Positions 34,701-43,319 of a stretch of 64,000 nt of DNA are shown piece after piece (position 1 is the stretch's first letter; each line of letters starts with the position of its first letter). Location: NCBI GenBank assembly GCA_040751955.1, contig JBFMFY010000013.1, forward strand, positions 1-64,000, in the 5' to 3' direction. The stretch is from SpSt-333 sp040751955 (GTDB lineage Bacteria; Bacteroidota; Ignavibacteria; UBA10030; UBA8401). The translations under genes were made by a program, and so were the position numbers. The notes beneath the pieces were generated by a model. It had not been told where the DNA came from and made no database searches. It saw nothing but the letters and a program-made list of their open reading frames with translations.

Positions 34701-35409
34701 TTTTCACCTTGCGGGCGAGGACGATGTTATCGAGATAGAGGTCGTCATTGGCAGGAAGGATAACAGCGAAGAATGAAGCTACGATCGTTATCAGCGACAT
34801 GACTGTCAATGTAACGAACTGACGGAGCAATTTGTTATGGAAGGTCTTTTTGTACAGATAGCCATTCATGAGTTGGGCGATGACCCGGACATCGTTGACG
34901 CTTTTGAGATGCTGCTGAACGGTGAAGCCGTGCTGCTCCAGTACATGCCTAATTCCAAAGGACGAATAGCGTGCAAAATCGTACGGCTGCTCGTGCTCAT
35001 CCCACACGAACGGCACGGTGAGAAGTAAAACTCCATCCTTCTTGAGCACTCTGTTGATTTCATTCAGGAAATCAGACGGATTAAAGACATGCTCAAACAC
35101 CTGATTCGTGACAACGGAATCGAACTCCTCATTTTTAAACGGAAACGTGCTGCCGTCGTAAAAGACATCCGCTTTTTTCCGTTCACGGTTCAGTGTCGTC
35201 TCGATCTCTAATCCGATGTATTGCGATGAATGGAAATATTTCTCATACGGTTTTGTCCCGCATCCGACATCAAGCGTCTTGCCTGTGATGTTGTTTCCTA
35301 GAGAAGCAATGCTCTTCAGCAGCCCTTTGCGTGCGATGTAGAATGGATTGACAAATATCCCAAGGAGACTTGGTTCAAATTGTTCCTGCTCAATACGCTG
35401 TTTCAGCAT
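34693..35409 (-). CDS. SAM-dependent methyltransferase with C-terminal membrane helix
   Basis: This 238-residue class I methyltransferase has the SAM-binding motif GKTLDVGCGTKPYEKYF and the later motifs FDSVVTNQVFEHVFNPSDFLNEINRV and GVLLLTVPF. Near the C-terminus there is a hydrophobic stretch (FVTLTVMSLITIVASFFAVILP) that may anchor it to the membrane. It probably methylates a sugar or lipid-linked precursor of the surface polysaccharide. The gene overlaps the following glycosyltransferase gene. Confidence 0.85.
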   Translation of the reverse strand: MLKQRIEQEQFEPSLLGIFVNPFYIARKGLLKSIASLGNNITGKTLDVGCGTKPYEKYFHSSQYIGLEIETTLNRERKKADVFYDGSTFPFKNEEFDSVVTNQVFEHVFNPSDFLNEINRVLKKDGVLLLTVPFVWDEHEQPYDFARYSSFGIRHVLEQHGFTVQQHLKSVNDVRVIAQLMNGYLYKKTFHNKLLRQFVTLTVMSLITIVASFFAVILPANDDLYLDNIVLARKVKNV

Positions 35410-35412
35410 GAA

Positions 35413-36087
35413 TTATATTTTCTCCAATAAAAAGACCGGGACAAGTTGAAAAAGATTTGGAAAGTCTTGCAACAGACGATCTTTTATTGGATTGCTTGAC
35501 CGTTCCAACCGGCATTCGACGACGTGCAAGCCGCCGACATCGTCCAGTAACTCATAAAAATCTTCAAACGACAACTGGTGGATATGTCCCGTTGAATACC
35601 ATTTGTATTCGAACAACATTCTCTTCGGCATGCGGCCGTTCAATAACAAGTCGAGGCGGTTTCTCCAGAATGCAAAATTAGGAAACGAGATGATCTGGTA
35701 TTTTGCAACCCGCTTCATTTCCCGCACCAGCACTTCGGGATACATCACCATCTGTATAGTCACATTGCAAATAGCGTAATCAAAAGCATTGTCATCAAAC
35801 GGAAGCGTTTGATCTATTGCACCGAACTGCACATTCAATCCACGCTCTTTACAAATACGCACACCGCTTTCGGAAATCTCCAATCCGGTTTCCTTTACTG
35901 ATTTCTCTTTTTTCAATCGTGCAAGCAGTGCGCCGTTGCCGCATCCCAGATCGATAACCTTGGAATTCATCTTGACCATATCAACAATGATCGGATACTC
36001 GTACCGCTCGGAATCCTCATAGCCAGAGTAGTCGTATTTGCGGTTGTCGTTCCTTTGCGGATCGTCAAGATGGTGTGTATTGTTCAT
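35413..36087 (-). CDS. MetW-like methyltransferase
   Basis: This 224-residue protein matches the MetW family: SKVIDLGCGNGALLARLKKE, YAICNVTIQMVMYPEVLVREM, ISFPNFAFWRNRLDLLLNGRMP and YSTGHIHQLSFEDF. MetW usually partners MetX in methionine synthesis, but metX is not near here and all neighbours are glycan genes. A sugar methyltransferase role is therefore more likely, as inferred from context. The stop overlaps neighbours at the 5' end by four bases. Confidence 0.85.
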   Translation of the reverse strand: MNNTHHLDDPQRNDNRKYDYSGYEDSERYEYPIIVDMVKMNSKVIDLGCGNGALLARLKKEKSVKETGLEISESGVRICKERGLNVQFGAIDQTLPFDDNAFDYAICNVTIQMVMYPEVLVREMKRVAKYQIISFPNFAFWRNRLDLLLNGRMPKRMLFEYKWYSTGHIHQLSFEDFYELLDDVGGLHVVECRLERSSNPIKDRLLQDFPNLFQLVPVFLLEKI

Positions 36088-36986
36088 GTGGAAAATAGTG
36101 ATCGTAATTTATTCAATGCGCGGCGTGGCAATGAAGAACGCACTGACCGAAAGAATTCAACATATGCCTGTCGTGCTTCTTGATTTTCCACGATGGGAAT
36201 ATCGTTTAACACAATTGGAGTTTGAGCGACAGACGTTCTGAAATCGGTCAACGATTTTGTATGTGTGCCCGATTCCCCCTCGCCAATATTGTTGACCAAT
36301 GAACGTCCCGGGAAAAGGGTCAATTTTTCCAATAAAAAAGCAGAGGCGTGCCATCGAACTGCCCACGAATCGACCTTACCGCTGATTTGTTCTCTGAGCA
36401 TCTTCATGTACCCGTAGGTACCGTCGAAATCGAAACGATGCTGCAAATTTTTTTCTTTCAATTGTCGAAGCAATTTTTTGCTGTCTGGTTCGAACAATTC
36501 CCACCCCCGTTTCCATGTAGCCCACCCCCAGCAATCGGCGCCGCGAAGGAAAAAAGTTTCGGGAAGCGGTTTTGCTGTCGGATACGAATAGCCGTGAATG
36601 CTGATCACTTGTTCTTCATGCTCGTATTTTTCCAGCGCTTCGTTCATATACCGCAAAAAATACGGCGACGTCACGAGATCATCCTCTACAACGATTACTT
36701 TGCCGAAGCGGTTAACGATTTGCGTGACGCCGTCAATAACCGAATTCGCAAGACCGAAATTACGGTCACGTTCAATGATCTGTACGGATTTGAACCCTTT
36801 GAGTGATGATAAATACTTTCTGACTTCCTTCACAGCCGGTATATCCGATTCACGCCTCGGACCATCTGAAAAAATAATGAGATCGCTCTCTAACGATAAT
36901 AAATTTTTTTGCAACGCATGAACGGTTAACCGTGTATGCTCAAGACGGTTGAAGACAAATACTAATATGGGAGCCGGTACTGTCAC
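36084..36986 (-). CDS. Glycosyltransferase, GT2-like (GNT-I/GT13-type fold)
   Basis: This 300-residue protein opens PAPILVFVFNRLEHTRLTV and has the GT-A metal site KVIVVEDDLVTSPYFLRYMN and WGWATWKRGWELFEPD. These are signs of a GT-A glycosyltransferase in the GT2/GNT-I group. It would transfer a sugar to the polysaccharide intermediate at the cytoplasmic face. It overlaps both neighbours by four bases, so it is coupled to them. Confidence 0.85.
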   Translation of the reverse strand: MTVPAPILVFVFNRLEHTRLTVHALQKNLLSLESDLIIFSDGPRRESDIPAVKEVRKYLSSLKGFKSVQIIERDRNFGLANSVIDGVTQIVNRFGKVIVVEDDLVTSPYFLRYMNEALEKYEHEEQVISIHGYSYPTAKPLPETFFLRGADCWGWATWKRGWELFEPDSKKLLRQLKEKNLQHRFDFDGTYGYMKMLREQISGKVDSWAVRWHASAFLLEKLTLFPGRSLVNNIGEGESGTHTKSLTDFRTSVAQTPIVLNDIPIVENQEARQAYVEFFRSVRSSLPRRALNKLRSLFST

Positions 36987-38476
36987 CGTCTGAATTGATT
37001 CTTTCCGAATGCTCTCTGTTGAACCAGTTCAAGCGGTTTCAGCAAAGACCATTCCGATATTGCTTTTGCTATTTCTCTCGTCTTGAAAGCTCTACAGTAA
37101 ATATAATCAAAACCTTTGCCGAATATTGATCGGAGTGATAGTCTGTGAGCCGCAGAGTCAATTCTGTACGAAAGATTGCTCACGACTATTAAAAGTGGAA
37201 ATGGAATGAACCTGACTTTCATGATCATATCATTGATCCATTCAATTCTTCGAGTAGTCACGATTCCTTTGAAATATTTGGGGTCAAGAAGATCGTTACG
37301 CGTCAGTGTCTTGCGCATCGTTTTCACATCGAGGACATTATCGTCACTCACCGGTTTAATATGACCTGCGTCGTTCTCTAGATCCAAACCGTTTCTTCTA
37401 AAAAAATCTCGCAGCCACACTCGATCTGTCCTTCGACTCTGAGGCATGTTCAATTGCGACATCGCCACGGTCAGATCATAAAACGGAGTATAGGTTTCAT
37501 AAAAAAGCGACGCTGTGCGAAAAATATATGACGCAAGACCGATCCTACCACGACGGGCAAAGACAATCCTGAACAATCTGTCTTCCTTCAACCGCTGAGC
37601 ATTTTTTTCAAATATTTCTCTTTTTATTGCATGATCCGTTTTCACTTCAATAAAATCTGAAGAGATTGAAATACCATGATTGAAAAAGAGCGATCCAAAA
37701 TCAAGATGGTTTTTGGGAACTGAAAGCGGAATCTTCTCTCCGCTCCACCAATCGCCGACACTGCCGGATAGAACAATAAAATCCTTGCCCTTCATTTGAT
37801 TAATCTTGTCATACAGTTCAAAGTGGTATGACGCATGAATCGGCATTTCAAGACCAAATGTATCAAAATTCCTTTGGACATAATCGCTGTTCCAATATTG
37901 ATCGAGGGAAATTTGCTCCCAATTGATATTTAGACGAGTACTCACTTCGTGGGCTCTTACAACCTCGAATGAATATTTTTCACTCAGGCTGATATCGTAC
38001 GTTATAGCGTCTATCCGTGATTTATCCTGAATGAGCGTTGCAAGAAGTCTCGAATCATAACCACCCGAGAGCGGTAAAAGAAATCTTTTTTGTACATGGC
38101 GCTCCCTTGATTCACCTTCAAATGCAGCAACGTGCTGTTGCAAGTGCATTATTGCCTCTTCTTCGCTGCTAGACTTCCCGACATATACATCGATCGGATC
38201 GGGTTCCTCTCTGATCTCCAACCGTAGGTCGGTGTTGTCAGTTTCGTGGACTGTAAGGATGGACGAATGCCTCAAGAACTTGACATCTTTGATCGGTGTT
38301 TGCTCGAACACCTGGTATCCAAAGGATAAGTAATTATACAATCCTTCCATATCGAACTCAAAATTATTCCAATCAATGACATCAAGCATGTTGCAACTGA
38401 CTCTTTTTGTCCGGGAATTATAATATACCGGAGAGCTATTGATCCAATCTGTTCGAAATGTGCTGATGTGATTCAT
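36983..38476 (-). CDS. Asparagine synthase-like ATP-pyrophosphatase protein without glutaminase nucleophile
   Basis: This 497-residue protein has the PP-loop SGGYDS (137-142), typical of the Asn synthetase and beta-lactam synthetase C-terminal domain. The N-terminal 120 residues keep parts of the class II amidotransferase fold but do not begin with the Met-Cys nucleophile (here Met-Asn-His). Glutamine hydrolysis is therefore unlikely. It may adenylate a carboxyl group and use ammonia or another amine, for example to amidate a sugar acid or peptide in the surface polymer. It lies between glycosyltransferase genes in the operon. Confidence 0.75.
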   Translation of the reverse strand: MNHISTFRTDWINSSPVYYNSRTKRVSCNMLDVIDWNNFEFDMEGLYNYLSFGYQVFEQTPIKDVKFLRHSSILTVHETDNTDLRLEIREEPDPIDVYVGKSSSEEEAIMHLQQHVAAFEGESRERHVQKRFLLPLSGGYDSRLLATLIQDKSRIDAITYDISLSEKYSFEVVRAHEVSTRLNINWEQISLDQYWNSDYVQRNFDTFGLEMPIHASYHFELYDKINQMKGKDFIVLSGSVGDWWSGEKIPLSVPKNHLDFGSLFFNHGISISSDFIEVKTDHAIKREIFEKNAQRLKEDRLFRIVFARRGRIGLASYIFRTASLFYETYTPFYDLTVAMSQLNMPQSRRTDRVWLRDFFRRNGLDLENDAGHIKPVSDDNVLDVKTMRKTLTRNDLLDPKYFKGIVTTRRIEWINDMIMKVRFIPFPLLIVVSNLSYRIDSAAHRLSLRSIFGKGFDYIYCRAFKTREIAKAISEWSLLKPLELVQQRAFGKNQFRR

Positions 38477-38514
38477 AGAATGAAATTTTTATCAGACAAA
38501 AAAGGGAATACAAA

Positions 38515-39705
38515 TCATCGCTGTATCATAGCTTTCTTGAAATATTCCGTATCCATTAACTGTGCTACGATCATGTGAGAGAGCAATGCGATCGGTACTG
38601 AAATCGGAACGAATCTATATCGCTGCACTGCCTGTCTTACATCTGTTTCCTGAAAAATAATATCCTGAGCAAAATTTCCCCACCGCTCGCTCGGCATCAG
38701 ATCGATCGTCATACCGGCGTGTGCAGACGGCAGCAACATGTTCGATCCATGCACCCCGATGACAATTGCACTCTCGGAATACACTCCGCATAATCGGCGT
38801 TCGGTCTGCATCGTGAAGACTGCCGTCCGTTGGTCGTCAATCCATTCGGGAAACCGGGTTGACGCTCCAGCACCGGCAACCGTGTACAGCAACTCCGGAA
38901 ATCTCTTCCGTAATTTTTTAAAGAGCGAGACGATCTTCCTGTTCTGCATCTGACGGAATATCTGCATCATCTTCATCCTTTTTGCAGCAGCAATAACATA
39001 CCGGTTGGCGAACCAGGGACGGTCGTCTCTCCAAATGAATGTGATACGGGAGGGCGACATATCGGTTCCGTGCCGTCGCATCCTCGTAAACAAAGAGATA
39101 TCCGCTACCTGAGGATGGGAATGTGCTTTGCTGAGAAAAATCCGTGAAAATCTTTTACACTCCTTTTCTATAGTTCGTTGAAGTGTGGGATAATAGTTTC
39201 TCCCCTTTGACAGCGGCAATTTTACCGTCCATACTTCCGCCACACCGTCGGGAACCATCCATCGAAGAAAATCCTGAACGATGACCACCAGTCCGATTTT
39301 TGCATCGTTCAGTAAGTGACGTTCCGCATTCAACAGTTTCAGGAGTGCATGTCCGTATAAATAATCGATCGTATTCAAAAGAACTACCTTTTTTGTCCGG
39401 CGGAATATCTCAACGTTCAGTTCGATCTCGTCGTTCTGCGGATGAGTCAGTGAATATAACAATGGTTCGCCGAACCACCGGCGAACTTCCGAAGGACAAA
39501 ACAATTCTTGTGTCGCGAGATTCACGGTATAATCATTGAGCGATCCATGTCCTGATGGGAGCGTCGAGATCAGTTTTTGCTTGGTAGCGCTGCACACGGT
39601 TTCAACGCACGTATGCATCCCCTGCCACACGATCTTTTCGGGAACAAGGATCCCCCCGTACGGTGAAGGTCGTTCAAATTCTATTTTCGGATAGATCTGG
39701 ATCAT
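38515..39705 (-). CDS. Probable glycosyltransferase (GT61/DUF563-like)
   Basis: This 396-residue soluble protein has a C-terminal motif SAIVIGVHGSNMLLPSAHAG followed by TIDLMP, similar to the conserved GVHG loop of GT61-type (DUF563) glycosyltransferases. A motif ITFIWRDDRPW lies before it. The rest does not match a known family clearly. Its place inside the polysaccharide operon, overlapping the FkbM-type gene by four bases, supports a sugar-transfer role. The family call is uncertain. Confidence 0.5.
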   Translation of the reverse strand: MIQIYPKIEFERPSPYGGILVPEKIVWQGMHTCVETVCSATKQKLISTLPSGHGSLNDYTVNLATQELFCPSEVRRWFGEPLLYSLTHPQNDEIELNVEIFRRTKKVVLLNTIDYLYGHALLKLLNAERHLLNDAKIGLVVIVQDFLRWMVPDGVAEVWTVKLPLSKGRNYYPTLQRTIEKECKRFSRIFLSKAHSHPQVADISLFTRMRRHGTDMSPSRITFIWRDDRPWFANRYVIAAAKRMKMMQIFRQMQNRKIVSLFKKLRKRFPELLYTVAGAGASTRFPEWIDDQRTAVFTMQTERRLCGVYSESAIVIGVHGSNMLLPSAHAGMTIDLMPSERWGNFAQDIIFQETDVRQAVQRYRFVPISVPIALLSHMIVAQLMDTEYFKKAMIQR

Positions 39706-40493
39706 AAAATGCGGGAGATGCTTTCCGGCGACAGTGCAACATAATTCGCGTACTGATAATTCTCCATACTTACCTCATACGCACGCGGTTCCAGTCTGTG
39801 TTTCATGATCTTGAACAGGCGAAACCCGGCATCCTGAAGCAGATGATACAATTGCCGCAGCGTCGTTCCGGAATCCAGGTTCGCACCGCCGTATTCAAAC
39901 TGTATCGCCTTAATAAAGCCGGCATTCAGGTATGCTCCCAATCCTCGGAAAGCGGCAAGTTCGTGCCCTTCAATGTCAATCTTCAGGAAATCTATCTTTT
40001 GAATATTCTGTTTCGATAGATACTCATCAAGGCGAACAAGTGCTATCGTCTCTTTTTTATTCATCGTGACATTCACCGAGGAAAGGTCGCGTTGATACAG
40101 TGAAGCGAATCCACTTTTCTCGGCGTCATAGAAAATTTCGGAAGCACCGTTAGTATCCGACACACCGGTGTTGTTTAAAAATATATTTTGGTCATGTGAA
40201 AATTTCTGCCGGAGAGTCGTGAAGCATGACTGTGTCGGCTCGAACAAGTACAGTCGATAGTGCAATCCCTTACGTTTACATATATCAATAAGAACCTCCG
40301 AATACCCTCCTACATTCGCACCGACATCGAACAGGACAACATCGCCCTGCAGCGAATGGATGTACCGTCGTAAAAACTCCTCTTCGCCGTTGGTATGGAA
40401 GTCCGCATTGTTGTTGTTTTCCAGACGATTGAAAAGGGTGAACAGCACACTCCGTACACGTGAAAGCAGTATATTTGCTTTAGATGGTTTCAT
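39702..40493 (-). CDS. FkbM family methyltransferase
   Basis: The ATG at 40493 is chosen because the longer frame from 40664 would run through the end of the previous gene. The protein then has 263 residues and the FkbM signature VVLFDVGANVGGYSEVL, LYLFEPTQSCF, DFLKIDIEGHELAAFRGLG and KAIQFEYGG. FkbM-type enzymes O-methylate natural products and sugars. It probably decorates a surface sugar. The start is seven bases after the stop of the upstream methyltransferase. Confidence 0.88.
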   Translation of the reverse strand: MKPSKANILLSRVRSVLFTLFNRLENNNNADFHTNGEEEFLRRYIHSLQGDVVLFDVGANVGGYSEVLIDICKRKGLHYRLYLFEPTQSCFTTLRQKFSHDQNIFLNNTGVSDTNGASEIFYDAEKSGFASLYQRDLSSVNVTMNKKETIALVRLDEYLSKQNIQKIDFLKIDIEGHELAAFRGLGAYLNAGFIKAIQFEYGGANLDSGTTLRQLYHLLQDAGFRLFKIMKHRLEPRAYEVSMENYQYANYVALSPESISRIL

Positions 40494-40500
40494 ACCATGG

Positions 40501-41223
40501 TCACAATAACCGGGTGGAAAAGAAATCTTTATTCTTTTCACCTGCAATTGCCTTCCAAATTCTTTTAGGATGTATCTTATTTGCAATTTGCCAACCGATT
40601 GATGGGCGCTGAAGCATGTACGGGTTGGAGAACACCTTATCCCAAAATTCGTCTTCATTTTCAACTATTTTCAACGGGATATTACCCACGAATTCTAAAC
40701 CAACGGCAACAATCCCCGGAAAAAACTCATCAATAGAAAAGAGGTCTCGTTTTCGCAATGACATTGAATATTCGGTAAATTTTTTCACCATTGAGAGATT
40801 AATCTTCTTTTTATCCAGACAAATAATTTCTCCACCAACTATATCAAGTATATTTAGATGAACTTCAAAATTGTAGATGTAATCATACAGGGGTCTTGGA
40901 AATTCAATATAGGCTTTGTTCCCGACCCTTTGTATTTCCGAAACCAACAGTGGCAATTCTGATACCGGAACATGTTCAAGCACATGAGAACAAATTATAT
41001 AATCAAATGATGCATCCTTAAATGGAAGTTTCCCTTTTTCAATCTTAAACAACGGCTTCCCCTTTGTGTTGAGATCTGCTCCTCCAAATTGTGTACGATC
41101 TACGTCGCTGGATTCATCGAAGATGTCGGCACAACAATCTGATCTCCAAAAGGGGTACGCCCCGGGTCCGATTTCAAGAACAACGTCCGATGATCTGATA
41201 TTCATTACCTGCGGGAAAAACAT
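40501..41223 (-). CDS. SAM-dependent methyltransferase
   Basis: This 240-residue protein starts MFFPQVMNIRSSDVVLEIGPGAYPFW, a class I SAM-binding motif with GPG in place of GCG. A later motif, FDYIICSHVLEHVPVSELPLL, and a region KAYIEFPRPLYDYIYNFE follow. It likely methylates or otherwise modifies a polysaccharide component. It lies six bases after the DUF268 gene, tightly coupled. Confidence 0.8.
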   Translation of the reverse strand: MFFPQVMNIRSSDVVLEIGPGAYPFWRSDCCADIFDESSDVDRTQFGGADLNTKGKPLFKIEKGKLPFKDASFDYIICSHVLEHVPVSELPLLVSEIQRVGNKAYIEFPRPLYDYIYNFEVHLNILDIVGGEIICLDKKKINLSMVKKFTEYSMSLRKRDLFSIDEFFPGIVAVGLEFVGNIPLKIVENEDEFWDKVFSNPYMLQRPSIGWQIANKIHPKRIWKAIAGEKNKDFFSTRLL

Positions 41224-41229
41224 ACTTTC

Positions 41230-41985
41230 TTATTTGCCTTTTTGAAATGAAAATAATCCAACAGTATACCCATTGCTGGATCGAAATGATTCTAATAATT
41301 GACTGTCAACGATATAAAGTTCTTCAGATATCGTACATCCAATAAAAAGTGATACCAGATATTCCTTTGAGAATGATCTATGCCCATTGAAATAAACTCT
41401 GTTTTCTCTCTCAACTGGTACACTAAAATAAATATACCCGCCCGGTTTAGTCACCCGCACCAACTCGCCGATCGCCTTTTCACTCCCCATCGGATCGAGC
41501 GGATCGCCGTAGCGTCCCAAGCCGATATGCTCTACCACGCACAGCGATGAGATTGATTCGATCGAATCGTTTTCGAACGGCAGGTCGAGTATCGAACCTT
41601 TTTGAAAGTAAAGATTCTCCAGTTGCAATTCCACAGGCCTGATATCGACCATTGTGGTCGGAACGAATTGCGAAATGATTGCAATTGTTTTGGCAGAACT
41701 TCCGACGTCGTAATGGTGCTTCGGTTTGTTCTCGAATATTTTCCGCGCCGCCCATGCATCCTGATAGAAATACACCGAATCGAGCGGAGTTGTCTCGGTT
41801 TTATCGGTCAAGCAGGGATACCAATCCAGGAAAGAGATTGAAAAATTAGTATTGGAAGGGAGCGAGATGTACTTCGTGTAGTCAAACAAAAACCGGAACA
41901 TGTTCGCCAGTATCGCAATGATATTCCACCCATATTGGGGTTTTAAAAGAATGTAGAGCCGATAGAGGAGTTTCAGTACTTTCAT
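41230..41985 (-). CDS. DUF268-family methyltransferase-like protein
   Basis: This 251-residue protein has the DUF268 pattern HHYDVGSSAKTIAIISQFVP, TMVDIRPVELQLENLYF, and SISSLCVVEHIGLGRYGDP with a later HRSFSKEYLVSLF. The Asp-Val-Gly-Ser motif and the long hydrophobic N-terminus suggest a SAM-binding fold near the membrane. DUF268 members are often found in O-antigen loci, but the function is not proven. It overlaps the flippase gene by four bases. Confidence 0.8.
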   Translation of the reverse strand: MKVLKLLYRLYILLKPQYGWNIIAILANMFRFLFDYTKYISLPSNTNFSISFLDWYPCLTDKTETTPLDSVYFYQDAWAARKIFENKPKHHYDVGSSAKTIAIISQFVPTTMVDIRPVELQLENLYFQKGSILDLPFENDSIESISSLCVVEHIGLGRYGDPLDPMGSEKAIGELVRVTKPGGYIYFSVPVERENRVYFNGHRSFSKEYLVSLFIGCTISEELYIVDSQLLESFRSSNGYTVGLFSFQKGK

Positions 41986-43283
41986 TGCTTCAAAGAGAAT
42001 TTATAGAATGTGAAAATACCGGTCATCATGGCGTGAAAGTTTCGTTTTGTTTTTGGGTTCAGCGCATCGATAGCAAATGTCGTCACGATAAAACCGCAAT
42101 GCGCCGCGATGATACAGCCGAACACTCCCATACGCGGAATCAGGATGTAATTCAGCACAATGTTGACCGCAGATCCCGTCATTGCGCAGACCATGGCATG
42201 ACGAAACAATCCCTCGGTGGATGTATAAATACTTCTCGCCACACCGATGTTCGAATAGAACCGGCTCCAGATAAGGATCGTCAAGATCGTCGCCGAATAG
42301 GCGAATTGTTCGCCGTAGAGTATATCGACGATCGGTCCGCTCAACAGAGATATAGGAAGGCACATCGCTATCGTCAGGATCGTCATGACCCTGTATAAAT
42401 TCGTCAACCGTCTGCCGTATTCCTCGTCGCTCCATTCTTTCGTACGAACGATGACCGGAAAGACAGAACTTAAGATAATCATCGGAACAAAGCCGAGCGG
42501 CTCTGCAATTTTTTGTGCCGCCGCATAAAGACCAATCTCTTTCTCCCCCAACATCTCACGGAGCATCACCTGATCGATCCGTGTTTGCATAAAGATAGCA
42601 AGATCGGTGATAATAATCGGCCAGCTGTTGGTCAGTAATTCCTTCGCTTTCTGTAGGTGAAAGTTCCATTGACCGATACTGTTCCCGTTTTTTTTGTACA
42701 TCGCTACAAGTCCTGCTGCACCAAGCAGGATCTCAAGCGCACTTGCCGACACAAAATAAATAAGATCGGCGCCATACACGATCAAAACGATCTTTACACA
42801 GGCAATAATGAAGAAGGCGGAATTTTTTGCGTACACCGTGAATTTGGATTGTACCTGAGATTGGAACCATTGATCGATCACATCAAACGATTGGAACACC
42901 AATCCCGCTGATGTAATAATCACAAGCCAGTGTGTCAGCGTGTCTTCCGGCCTTACAATGAAAATCGCGATCGCGGAAAAGATCAATGCGCTCAGCGCAC
43001 CGAACAACCGCAGTCCGAATGCGGATCCGATGATCAGATCTTTCTTCGACGGATCCCGCACAATGTCGCGAATGACGATGCTGTCAATGCCCAGCGTTGC
43101 CATCGGCATGAACATTCCGACAAATGCCAGAGCGTAGTTGAAGACACCGTTCTGTTCAGGACCGAGATACCGCGTAAGCCATGCATTGATGAACACGGCA
43201 CCAGTCATTCGCACGCCGCGATCGATCAGCAACCATCCGAGGTTTGAAACGGTCTTCTTCAGTGTTGTTGAGGTTGTCAACAA
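41982..43283 (-). CDS. Polysaccharide flippase (Wzx-like, MOP superfamily)
   Basis: This 433-residue membrane protein has about 12 hydrophobic helices, with the typical opening RGVRMTGAVFINAWLTRYLGPEQNG of Wzx/RfbX proteins. It should flip lipid-linked oligosaccharides across the inner membrane. The gene overlaps the next one by four bases. A dedicated Wzy polymerase was not recognised in the window, so either the first gene of the operon or another locus must supply it. Confidence 0.9.
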   Translation of the reverse strand: MLTTSTTLKKTVSNLGWLLIDRGVRMTGAVFINAWLTRYLGPEQNGVFNYALAFVGMFMPMATLGIDSIVIRDIVRDPSKKDLIIGSAFGLRLFGALSALIFSAIAIFIVRPEDTLTHWLVIITSAGLVFQSFDVIDQWFQSQVQSKFTVYAKNSAFFIIACVKIVLIVYGADLIYFVSASALEILLGAAGLVAMYKKNGNSIGQWNFHLQKAKELLTNSWPIIITDLAIFMQTRIDQVMLREMLGEKEIGLYAAAQKIAEPLGFVPMIILSSVFPVIVRTKEWSDEEYGRRLTNLYRVMTILTIAMCLPISLLSGPIVDILYGEQFAYSATILTILIWSRFYSNIGVARSIYTSTEGLFRHAMVCAMTGSAVNIVLNYILIPRMGVFGCIIAAHCGFIVTTFAIDALNPKTKRNFHAMMTGIFTFYKFSLKQ

Positions 43284-43319
43284 GGGATGGTGTGTGTTGT
43301 GGTGAAGTGAAAATTCATG

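Noticed and set aside
40493..40664. Longer N-terminus of the FkbM methyltransferase
   Set aside because: The extra 57 residues would overlap 160 bases of the previous gene and do not look like a protein domain.
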